The notes under the pieces are model-generated. The model was not told the DNA's origin. It saw nothing but the letters and a program-made list of their open reading frames with translations, and did no database searches. Position numbers and translations under genes: made by a program. 64,000 nucleotides of DNA. It comes from Corallococcus sp. EGB (GTDB taxonomy: Bacteria > Myxococcota > Myxococcia > Myxococcales > Myxococcaceae). This document shows, piece after piece, positions 44,169-51,416 of the stretch (the first letter of the stretch is position 1; every line of letters starts with the position of its first letter). Where the stretch lies: contig NZ_CP079946.1 of the NCBI RefSeq assembly GCF_019968905.1, positions 7,413,356 to 7,477,355 on the forward strand. Reading direction: 5' to 3'.

Positions 44169-47100
44169 CTACACGTACCCTACTTTACGAGCCTTCGGCA
44201 CGCCCGCGGCGGGAACCGGCGTCGCGGGGCCCTTGCCGGCGCGAGGCAGCGGGTCCTCCTCCGGAGCGGTCACCGCCGACAGCCGCGTCACCTGCGACCC
44301 CACGTCGCGATACTTCGCGTCCATGGCAGCCACACGCTGGAAGTGGAAGAGCGCCTTGCCCGGCTCGTTGAGCGCGTCGTAGGCGCTCGCCAGCTCGAAG
44401 CCCAGCGCCTTGGCCACCTCGCCCGTCGCGAGCACGTTGGACAGGCCTTCCTTGAAGACCGCCACGGACTCCTCCGGCTTGCCGCGCAGGGTGTGCAGCA
44501 TGCCAATCATCGTCAGGCAGTCCAGCTCGCGCGGAGTGCCCACGCAGCCCTGGCGGGCCACGTCGAACTCGTGGACGGCGTCGTCCAGCAGCCCCATTTC
44601 CTTGTAGGCGATGCCCAGGTCGTAGTGCGTGTCCACGTCCTCGGGCTTCACCACCTTGGCCAGGCCCTTCTTGAACTCGGCGAAGACCTCATCCACCGAG
44701 TACTGGAAGTCCTCGTCCGCAGGAGGCACCGCCGCCAGCGACTCACCGCCCAGGTCGTCCAGCTCGCCGGCCAGCTGCGCCGCCAGGTCGAACGCGTCGC
44801 CACCACCGGCGCCGTCATCGAGCGAAGCCTCCGTCACGGGCTGCACGGAGGGCACGTGCATGGGCTCGGAAGGCGCTTCGTCCGCGGGGGCCGCGCCACC
44901 GCCGGCCTCCAGCTCCTCCAGGCGCGCCATCAGCTCGGCGGCGCGCACGTGGCCCGGGAACGCGATGGCCACCGTCTCCAGGATCTCGCGCGCCTCTTCC
45001 AGCAGTCCCTGGTCGAGGAAGAAAGACGCCTCGTCGCACTCCTCGGAGGCAGGCTCCTCCTCGGGCTCGGCATCCGGCTCCGGCGCGGCCGCCACGGGCT
45101 CCGGCTCCGGCTCCGGTTCGGGCTCAGGCTCGACAGCGACCGCGTCGGCCTGGGGCTCGTCGTAGGAGAGTTCCTCCATCGACGGGAGCACCATGTGCGC
45201 GGCGGTCGGCTCGTCGTCATCCTCGTCGCCCAGCGACATGCCGCCCGCGTACGGGGCCGCCTCTTCCTCCACCGGCGCGGCGAAGCTCTCGTCCAGGCCG
45301 GCGTCGTCCAGCGCGGACGCATCCAGCGGCGCGAGCCCCACGCGCGTGGGCGCGTCGTCGTCCTCGCCCAGCGCCATGCCGGGCTCCACCAGGGCTTCGT
45401 CGCCGCCGTCGTCCAGGGTCGGCAGCTGCAGCGTGTCCGGCGCGGCCTCGTCCAGCAGCGCGCGCGACGGGGACAGCACGCGCGTGGGCTGCGGCTCCTC
45501 TTCGTCCCCCAGGGACATGCCGCCCGCGTCGTCCGCGAGCACCATGGGCTCGTCGCCGCCCGCGTACATCAGCGCGTCGTCGTCCTGGGCGACCAGCGGC
45601 TCGTCGTCGGAAGCATCCGGACCGCCCAGGCCCGGCTCGTCCGCGAGCACCAGCGAGTCCTCGTCGGACCCCATCACCAGGCCGTCCTGCGACGGCAGGT
45701 CATAGACGGTGTTCTCGGCGGAGCTGATGGGCTCGCCCATCACCGCTTCCTCGCCGCTCAACGTGGCCTCAGCGACCTCGTCGTCGACGATCTCGTCCGA
45801 GTCCGCCCCGTGGCTCAGCGCCGCCAGCGCCAGCTCGTCACCCGAGGGCTGCGCGAGCGCGTCCTCCGGCGGATCCGCGACGAGGATCTCGTCGTCGTTG
45901 GAGTCCACCAGGATGGCGTCCTCCTCCAGCGACTCCACGCCCGGCGTCACCGCCGGCGCGATGATGCCGCCTTCCGCGCGCAGCACGGACAGGAAGGCGG
46001 GCACCTCCGCATGCCCCGGATCCTCCTGGAGGATGGTGGCCAGGTACGGCTGGGCGCGCTGCACGTCCGCGCGGCGCGTGCACAGACGCAGCACGTTCAG
46101 CAGCTGCTCCGAGGCCTGCGCGGTGTTATTGGCCGCCACGTAGATGTGGTACGCCTTTTCGTGCGCGTCCAGGTTCTCCGGATCCACGGAGAAGACCTTG
46201 CGCAGGTGCTCCAGCGCCTTGTCGTGGAGCCCGTACTTCACGTAGACGTCCGTCTCCGTCAGCAGCTTGGACAGCTGCTCGCGGCTCAGGCCCGCGGGCG
46301 GAGGCGGCGCAACGACCGCGGGCGCCGGGGCGGGCGCGGGACGGGACGGAGTCGCCACGGGGGCCGGCGCGTTCCAGGCCGGCGCGGCCTCCTCGACAGG
46401 GGCGTGCACGGCGACGGGCGCGTGCACCGGCTCCGGCTCGGCCACGGGCCCCCGGCGCGCGAGCAGATCCGGATCCTGCGGATCCAGCAGCTCGATCTGC
46501 CCCCACACGCCATCCGCCTCGGCGGTGCGGCCCCGCTCCTGGTGGATCTTCGCGAGCTCCTTGTAGACGGACACCGTCTTGGAGACCTGGCCCAGCCCCT
46601 GGAACGCCTGCGCCAGCAGCGTCAGCGTCTCCACGTCCCGGCCATCCGCCTTGAAGCACACCTGGAGCTTGGCGAGCGCGCGCTTCTGGTCACCGCGCTG
46701 CAGGTACGAAGCGGCCAGCTCCTTCGCGAGCGGGAGGTTGTCCGGCTCCAGCGCGGAGAGGCGCTCGGCGACGCGCAGCCAGTCATCCGCGCGGGCGTTG
46801 CGCTTGAGGTACTCCGCGGCGCGCTTGAACTCCTGCGCCGCTTCCTTCGTCATGCTCTCGCGCGCGTACAGCTCCGCGAGCTTGATCTTCGACGCCACGT
46901 TCTCGGGGTCGAGATCCACCATCTTCTTCAGCGTATCGAGGCTGGACTTGGTGTCGCCCGCCTTGTCGTAGTGATTGGCGACGATCTGGAAGTACGCCAT
47001 CGCCTCCGACATCAACCCCAGCTGCTGGTGCAGCTCCGCCAGCTTGAGGTTCACCTCCAGCAGGTTCGGGTTGAGCTTGAGGACCTGCTTGTAGAGGGCG

Positions 47101-47330
47101 ACGGCCTTCAGGAAGAAGCCGTCCGAGGAGTAGTTCTCCGCGACCTTGGTGAAGAAGTGCGCCGCCTGCGCGTTGTCGCCCTTCTTCTGGTACAGCTCCC
47201 CCATCTTCTGGAGGACCCGGATGTCCTTCGGGTCGACCTCCAGGACCTTCTGATACTCCTTGATGGCTTTGTCGTACGCGCCCTTCGCGACCAGCTTCGC
47301 GGCGGCTTCGATGATCTTGTTCTTGTCCAT
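44169..47330 (-). CDS. sgmX: SgmX-like TPR protein, type IV pilus activator
   Basis: A 1053-residue cytoplasmic protein. The N-terminal 300 residues hold successive TPRs (GAYDKAIKEYQKVLEVDPKD, then about eight more). A Pro/Ala linker (about 310-345) and further TPRs (about 350-430) follow. A 300-residue acidic low-complexity region comes next, rich in Asp/Glu with repeats such as GGMSLGDE. More TPRs close the protein, including one at about 950-1010. The size, TPR-acidic-TPR layout and position beside the pil cluster match M. xanthus SgmX (known from the Myxococcus literature), which binds MglA-GTP at the leading pole and stimulates pilus extension. The identification is by architecture and synteny. 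A leader hairpin precedes it. Confidence 0.78.
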   Translation of the reverse strand: MDKNKIIEAAAKLVAKGAYDKAIKEYQKVLEVDPKDIRVLQKMGELYQKKGDNAQAAHFFTKVAENYSSDGFFLKAVALYKQVLKLNPNLLEVNLKLAELHQQLGLMSEAMAYFQIVANHYDKAGDTKSSLDTLKKMVDLDPENVASKIKLAELYARESMTKEAAQEFKRAAEYLKRNARADDWLRVAERLSALEPDNLPLAKELAASYLQRGDQKRALAKLQVCFKADGRDVETLTLLAQAFQGLGQVSKTVSVYKELAKIHQERGRTAEADGVWGQIELLDPQDPDLLARRGPVAEPEPVHAPVAVHAPVEEAAPAWNAPAPVATPSRPAPAPAPAVVAPPPPAGLSREQLSKLLTETDVYVKYGLHDKALEHLRKVFSVDPENLDAHEKAYHIYVAANNTAQASEQLLNVLRLCTRRADVQRAQPYLATILQEDPGHAEVPAFLSVLRAEGGIIAPAVTPGVESLEEDAILVDSNDDEILVADPPEDALAQPSGDELALAALSHGADSDEIVDDEVAEATLSGEEAVMGEPISSAENTVYDLPSQDGLVMGSDEDSLVLADEPGLGGPDASDDEPLVAQDDDALMYAGGDEPMVLADDAGGMSLGDEEEPQPTRVLSPSRALLDEAAPDTLQLPTLDDGGDEALVEPGMALGEDDDAPTRVGLAPLDASALDDAGLDESFAAPVEEEAAPYAGGMSLGDEDDDEPTAAHMVLPSMEELSYDEPQADAVAVEPEPEPEPEPEPVAAAPEPDAEPEEEPASEECDEASFFLDQGLLEEAREILETVAIAFPGHVRAAELMARLEELEAGGGAAPADEAPSEPMHVPSVQPVTEASLDDGAGGGDAFDLAAQLAGELDDLGGESLAAVPPADEDFQYSVDEVFAEFKKGLAKVVKPEDVDTHYDLGIAYKEMGLLDDAVHEFDVARQGCVGTPRELDCLTMIGMLHTLRGKPEESVAVFKEGLSNVLATGEVAKALGFELASAYDALNEPGKALFHFQRVAAMDAKYRDVGSQVTRLSAVTAPEEDPLPRAGKGPATPVPAAGVPKARKVGYV

Positions 47331-47355
47331 CGAGCGTGCGCTTCCGGCAGGCAGA

Positions 47356-47379
47356 AACCCCGAGGAACTTCGCGGGGTT
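47356..47379 (-). promoter_or_regulatory. Hairpin in the sgmX leader
   Basis: AACCCCG and CGGGGTT (minus strand, 47379-47356) form a 7-bp stem with a 10-nt loop, followed by TTTCTG, about 25 nt upstream of the sgmX start codon. It could act as a leader attenuator or as an mRNA structure that tunes translation. Confidence 0.4.
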
Positions 47380-47407
47380 CAGTCCTTCTCTGGGGGGGAG
47401 GTTCGGA

Positions 47408-47436
47408 GGCTAACGGAATCCTCCGATGCGGGTCAA
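47408..47436 (-). promoter_or_regulatory. Possible sigma-70-type promoter for sgmX
   Basis: TTGACC (47436-47431) and TTAGCC (47413-47408) lie 17 bp apart on the minus strand. A 6-bp inverted repeat, CGGAGG (47404-47409) and CCTCCG (47420-47425), overlaps the -10 and would suit an operator. Transcription would start near 47401. Confidence 0.45.
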
Positions 47437-47468
47437 GAAACAGCCTGCCCTCCCCCAGGGCTGGATCA

Positions 47469-47497
47469 CCCGCCTGGACGCTCGTCCGCCCGGCGGG
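47469..47497 (-). terminator. Hairpin downstream of accC
   Basis: A nested stem (CCCGCC...GGCGGG with an inner GGAC/GTCC) lies 26 bp past the accC stop. There is no T-run. It probably separates accC from the sgmX promoter. Confidence 0.4.
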
Positions 47498-47522
47498 CTT
47501 TCCACGACTTCGCCACGCAGCG

Positions 47523-48908
47523 CTACGGCGTCTCTTCCACGGCCTTCTTGAGGCGGCGCGACCCCGTCTCGCTCGCCAGCAGGCGCTCCACGAAGCGGGT
47601 GTCGTAGTTGCCCTCCTGGAAGGACTCCTCCGCCAGTGCGGCCCGGTGGAACGGGATGTTGGTGCGGATGCCCTCCACGACGTACTCGGAGAGCGCGCGC
47701 TGCATGCGGCGGATGGCCGTCTCGCGGTCCTCCGCGTGCACGATGAGCTTCGACAGCAGGCTGTCGTAGTGCGGCAGCACCGTGTAGTTCTCGTAGGCGG
47801 CCGAGTCCACGCGCACGCCGTAGCCGCCCGGCACGCTGTAGCCGGTAATCTTGCCCGGCCACGGCGCGAAGGTGACGGGGTCCTCCGCGTTCACGCGGCA
47901 CTCGATGGCGTGCCCGCGGATCTGGATGTCCTCCTGCTTGAAGCGCAGGGGGTGCCCGTAGGCCATGCGGATCTGCTCACGCACCAGGTCCACGCCCATG
48001 ACCAGCTCCGTCACGGGGTGCTCCACCTGGATGCGCGTGTTCATCTCCATGAAGTAGAACTCGCCGCGCTCGTCGAGCAGGTACTCGATGGTGCCCACGT
48101 TGTTGTAACGGAGCTTCTTCATCGCGGCGACGGACACCTCGCCCATCCGCTGGCGCAGCTCCGGCGTGAGCGCGGGCGACGGGCTCTCCTCGATGAGCTT
48201 CTGGTGCCGGCGCTGCACCGAGCACTCACGCTCATTGAGGTGGATGATGTTCCCGTGCTCGTCCGCGACGATCTGGATTTCGATGTGGCGCGGCTTCTCC
48301 ACGTACCGCTCGATGTAGAGGTCGCCGTTGTTGAAGGACGCCAGGGCCTCCGCCTGCGCGGTGGAGAACGCCTGCGCGAGCACGCCCGGCTCGCGGACGA
48401 TCTTCATGCCCTTGCCGCCGCCGCCCGCCGCCGCCTTCAGGATGACCGGGAAGCCGATCTCCTTCGCGAACGCCTCCGCCTCGCGGGGGTCCTTCACCGT
48501 GCCGGGGCTGCCCGGAAGCAGCGGCATGCCCGCCTCGCGGGCCGCGGCGCGCGCGCGCACCTTGTTGCCCATCAGCCGCAGCATCTCCGGGCGCGGGCCA
48601 ATGAAGCGGATCTTGCAGTTCTCGCAGACCTCCGCGAACTCGGCGTTCTCCGACAGGAAGCCGTAGCCCGGGTGGATGGCGTCCGCGCGCGTGATTTCCG
48701 CCGCGGAGAGCAGCTGCGGCACGTTGAGGTAGCTCTCCTTGGACGGAGGCGGCCCGATGCAGACGGCCTCGTCCGCGAAGCGCACGTGCAGCGCGTTGGC
48801 GTCAGCGGTGGAGTGCACCGCCACGGTGGCGATGCCCAGCTCTCGGCATGCGCGGATGACCCGCAGGGCAATCTCCCCGCGGTTGGCGACCAGGACCTTC
48901 TTGAACAC
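47523..48908 (-). CDS. accC: Acetyl-CoA carboxylase biotin carboxylase subunit
   Basis: A 461-residue ATP-grasp enzyme. The GTG at 48908 ([14 protein letters not shown]) follows GAAGGAGCA by about 9 nt. Known motifs are [26 protein letters not shown], the glycine-rich ATP loop [24 protein letters not shown], and the active-site [13 protein letters not shown]. It carboxylates the biotin of AccB using ATP and bicarbonate, the first step of fatty acid synthesis. It follows accB by about 70 bp in one operon. Length and motifs are normal. Confidence 0.95.
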   Translation of the reverse strand: MFKKVLVANRGEIALRVIRACRELGIATVAVHSTADANALHVRFADEAVCIGPPPSKESYLNVPQLLSAAEITRADAIHPGYGFLSENAEFAEVCENCKIRFIGPRPEMLRLMGNKVRARAAAREAGMPLLPGSPGTVKDPREAEAFAKEIGFPVILKAAAGGGGKGMKIVREPGVLAQAFSTAQAEALASFNNGDLYIERYVEKPRHIEIQIVADEHGNIIHLNERECSVQRRHQKLIEESPSPALTPELRQRMGEVSVAAMKKLRYNNVGTIEYLLDERGEFYFMEMNTRIQVEHPVTELVMGVDLVREQIRMAYGHPLRFKQEDIQIRGHAIECRVNAEDPVTFAPWPGKITGYSVPGGYGVRVDSAAYENYTVLPHYDSLLSKLIVHAEDRETAIRRMQRALSEYVVEGIRTNIPFHRAALAEESFQEGNYDTRFVERLLASETGSRRLKKAVEETP

Positions 48909-48981
48909 GGCCGTGCTCCTTCGCGAGGGCCTTGAGGCGCGCCCCGCCCGGAAGGGCCGGACGCGCCTGACAAAGAGAGAC

Positions 48982-49566
48982 TCAGGCCGGCTCGATGCGG
49001 AACAGCGCCTGGCCGAACTCCACCGGGCGACCGTTCTCCACGAGGACCTCGGCGATGCGGCCGGGGACCTCGGACTCGATTTCATTCATCAACTTCATCG
49101 CTTCCACGATGCAGAGCACCTGGCCCTTGCGCACCACCGTGCCCACGTCCACGAACGGGGGCTGATCCGGCGCGGGGGTCCGGTAGAACGTGCCCACGAA
49201 CGGGCTGTTCACCAGGTGGCCCGGCTTCTCCGCGGGCTTCTCCGGCGCCGCGGCGACGGGGGCCGCGGACGGGGCGGGGGCGGGACGGGGAGCGGCCGGG
49301 GCGGCGTACTCCACCGGGGGCGACACCGTCACCCCGGGGCCGGACGGCGCCGTGTGGTGGACGATGGTCGTCTCCGGCGCGTGACCGCGGCGGATGTAGA
49401 GCTTCTCCGGGCCCTTCGTCCACACCAGCCGGGTGACGTCGGAGGCCTCCAGGATTTCGACAATCTGTCGAAGGGCCTCCACGTCCAGCGACGTGGTGCC
49501 CGAATCCCGTCCGGCGGCCGCGCCCGAGGACTCGGCCGACCGGGTTGCCTTGCGCTTCGTTGCCAT
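48982..49566 (-). CDS. accB: Biotin carboxyl carrier protein of acetyl-CoA carboxylase
   Basis: A 194-residue BCCP. An N-terminal helical segment ([21 protein letters not shown]) and a Pro/Ala linker (about 85-115) precede the biotinyl domain, in which Lys158 of VEAMKLMNE carries biotin. [10 protein letters not shown] is the typical domain opening. The N-terminal Lys/Ser-rich tail is somewhat longer than in E. coli. A GGGAGGGG ribosome site precedes the ATG. Organised efp-accB-accC as in many bacteria. Confidence 0.95.
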   Translation of the reverse strand: MATKRKATRSAESSGAAAGRDSGTTSLDVEALRQIVEILEASDVTRLVWTKGPEKLYIRRGHAPETTIVHHTAPSGPGVTVSPPVEYAAPAAPRPAPAPSAAPVAAAPEKPAEKPGHLVNSPFVGTFYRTPAPDQPPFVDVGTVVRKGQVLCIVEAMKLMNEIESEVPGRIAEVLVENGRPVEFGQALFRIEPA

Positions 49567-49606
49567 TCAGACCCCTCCCGGGTCGTCAGGTGAAGGAAAG
49601 CCGCTG

Positions 49607-50188
49607 CTAGCCCGCGGTGGACACGCGGGTGAGGTACTTGCCACCGTCACGCGTGTCGATCTTCAGCACGTCGCCCTCGTTGATGAACAGGGGCACGTTG
49701 ACGGTGAAGCCGGTCTCCAGCGTGGCGGGCTTCAGGGCGCCGGACACGGTGTCGCCGCGCACGCCCGGGTCGCACTTGGTGACCTTGAGGTCCACGGAGT
49801 TCGGCACCGTCACGTTGATGGCCTTGCCGTTCCAGAAGAGGATCTCGACGTCCAGATTCTCCTTCAGGAAGTTGGCCGCCTCTCCGAGCGCCTCCTTGCT
49901 CAGGTAGGTCTGCTCGTAGTTGCGCTTGTCCATGAAGTAGTAGTCGCCGTCCTGGACGTACAGGTACTGCATGTCCTTGGACTCGATGTCCGGGGTGCCC
50001 ACCTTGTCACCGGACTTCAGCGTGGGCTCCAGGACGCGGCCATCCAGCAGGCTGCGGATCTTCGTGCGGGTGAAGGAGGAGCCCTTGCCAGGCTTGACGT
50101 GCTGGAAGTACTCGATGACGTACGGCTTGTCCTCCCACAAGATCTTCAAACCATTGCGGAATTCGGACGTATCGACAAACCCGGCCAT
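49607..50188 (-). CDS. efp: Translation elongation factor P
   Basis: A 193-residue three-domain EF-P. The loop that reaches the ribosomal P site is HVKPGKGSSF with Lys35 at its tip, the residue lysylated in many bacteria. The C-terminal OB domain has NSVDLKVTKCDPGVRGDT. It relieves stalling at proline runs, which are abundant in this proteome. First of efp-accB-accC, with a GAGGAG ribosome site. No EpmA-type modification enzyme is seen in this window. Confidence 0.96.
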   Translation of the reverse strand: MAGFVDTSEFRNGLKILWEDKPYVIEYFQHVKPGKGSSFTRTKIRSLLDGRVLEPTLKSGDKVGTPDIESKDMQYLYVQDGDYYFMDKRNYEQTYLSKEALGEAANFLKENLDVEILFWNGKAINVTVPNSVDLKVTKCDPGVRGDTVSGALKPATLETGFTVNVPLFINEGDVLKIDTRDGGKYLTRVSTAG

Positions 50189-50285
50189 GGGACCGACTCC
50201 TCAGACAAACGTTGAGACGAAAGTCCGGGGTGTCTAGCCCATGCCCTGGTTCCTGCAAAGAGGAAAGCGGAGGCACGCTGCGTCG

Positions 50286-50314
50286 CCGGGCAGGCTCGAC
50301 AAGCCCCTGCCCGG
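50286..50314 (-). terminator. Hairpin between the roadblock gene and efp
   Basis: A perfect 9-bp stem (CCGGGCAGG / CCTGCCCGG) with an 11-nt loop lies 15 bp after the roadblock stop at 50329. The gap to efp is 140 bp, consistent with the end of the pilMNOPQ transcript. Confidence 0.5.
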
Positions 50315-50328
50315 GCGGACGTGCATGG

Positions 50329-50691
50329 CTACAACTCCGCCTTCACCTTCGGCGCGGTGACGCGCAGGACATAGCGCCCCTTGCCGAAATTCCCCTCCGC
50401 CCGCAGGGCGAGCACCAGGAAGTATTCCGGCGTCAACAGGCGCATGACGGTGAGGACCTTCTCGCTGTTGACGGACACCTCGGAGACGGTGCCCGTCTTC
50501 AGCGACTCGGCCGCGTTCTTCAACTGCGTGAGCAGGTTGGCGTACTCCACCCAGGTGCCGGAGACGTCCAGCTCCGTGGCCTCGTCCTTCTGGAACGTCT
50601 CCACGGAGATGCCGTCGAAGCCCATCACGCTGCACGCGAGGGCTCCGTCCACCTGGTTCACCACCGCTTCAAGGTGCGTGCGAAAAGACAT
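50329..50691 (-). CDS. Roadblock/LC7-domain protein (MglB-like fold)
   Basis: A 120-residue protein that is entirely one roadblock/LC7 fold. The opening helix (THLEAVVNQVDGALACSVMGFDGI) and strands such as VLTVMRLLTPEYFLVLALRA are typical. Roadblock proteins regulate small Ras-like GTPases; in Myxococcus MglB does this for MglA, which controls pilus polarity. It sits between pilQ's lipoprotein and efp, 3 kb from sgmX. A link to pilus polarity is attractive but unproven. A GGGAGG site precedes the ATG. Confidence 0.8.
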   Translation of the reverse strand: MSFRTHLEAVVNQVDGALACSVMGFDGISVETFQKDEATELDVSGTWVEYANLLTQLKNAAESLKTGTVSEVSVNSEKVLTVMRLLTPEYFLVLALRAEGNFGKGRYVLRVTAPKVKAEL

Positions 50692-50724
50692 GGTCCTCCC
50701 AGCGCGAAGTGACGGGTGCCGGAC

Positions 50725-51381
50725 TCACTGGCACTTGGGATAGGCGCCTTCCTGCCCGCCGCGCTGGCCACACGGCGCCAGGGCATCGGGAACTTCGCCG
50801 GCTGCGCAGGCCGGGATGGTCACGCCCGATTTGTACGCGGTGAACGAGTAGACGACCTCGTTCGTCTCGAACTTCTTGTTGCTCGCGCTGAACTCGCCAG
50901 CGAACTGGACGTTGATGCTCACCTCGACGCTCTGACCGAGCGCCACACTGTCCGCGAGCTTCTGGCTGGCCTCCGCCGTCAGCAGGTTGGCCACGAGGAT
51001 GTTGCCCTCGCTGGAGGGAGACAGGCCCGCGGTGTAGTTCACCGTCCCGGAGGGGAGGTTGATGTTCGGAGACGTCGCGTAGGACAGCCGCAGCGTCTTG
51101 ACGAACGCGGTGCCGGCTCCTCCCGTGCCATCCCCCGGCTCCAGGGGGGTTTCGCCGATATCGACGGCCGTCTGGGCGTACGTGTTGTTCACCAGGAAGG
51201 CCAGCACGTAGGACCGGCCTACCGAGACGTCGAGCGAGCCGCGCGCGATGCCCGGAGCATCGGACTCGACCGTGCAGGTCGCGCTGGGCAGCTTGATGCT
51301 GGTGATCTGGACGACGGGCGAACTCTCGGTGCACGAGCAGAGCCCGAGCGCCAGGGCCGCCGCGATGATGATAGGCTTCAT
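50725..51381 (-). CDS. Lipoprotein downstream of pilQ
   Basis: A 218-residue lipoprotein (lipobox ALGLCSC). The start at 51381 (MKPIIIAAALALG) follows GGGAGAGA; an ATG at 51399 is less likely. The mature part is beta-rich with a C-terminal four-Cys pattern (IPACAAGEVPDALAPCGQ, YPKCQ). I recognise no domain. It starts 36 bp after pilQ, so it may assist secretin function or surface display. Confidence 0.7.
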   Translation of the reverse strand: MKPIIIAAALALGLCSCTESSPVVQITSIKLPSATCTVESDAPGIARGSLDVSVGRSYVLAFLVNNTYAQTAVDIGETPLEPGDGTGGAGTAFVKTLRLSYATSPNINLPSGTVNYTAGLSPSSEGNILVANLLTAEASQKLADSVALGQSVEVSINVQFAGEFSASNKKFETNEVVYSFTAYKSGVTIPACAAGEVPDALAPCGQRGGQEGAYPKCQ

Positions 51382-51416
51382 TGGAATGGTCTCTCCCAAT
51401 CAGGGCGTGGCGCCGC

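Noticed and set aside
43125-48935. A 1936-residue plus-strand open frame
   Set aside because: It lies opposite sgmX, accC and the ExeA-like gene, is rich in Arg/His/Leu, and has no recognisable domain. It is a by-product of GC3 bias on the other strand.
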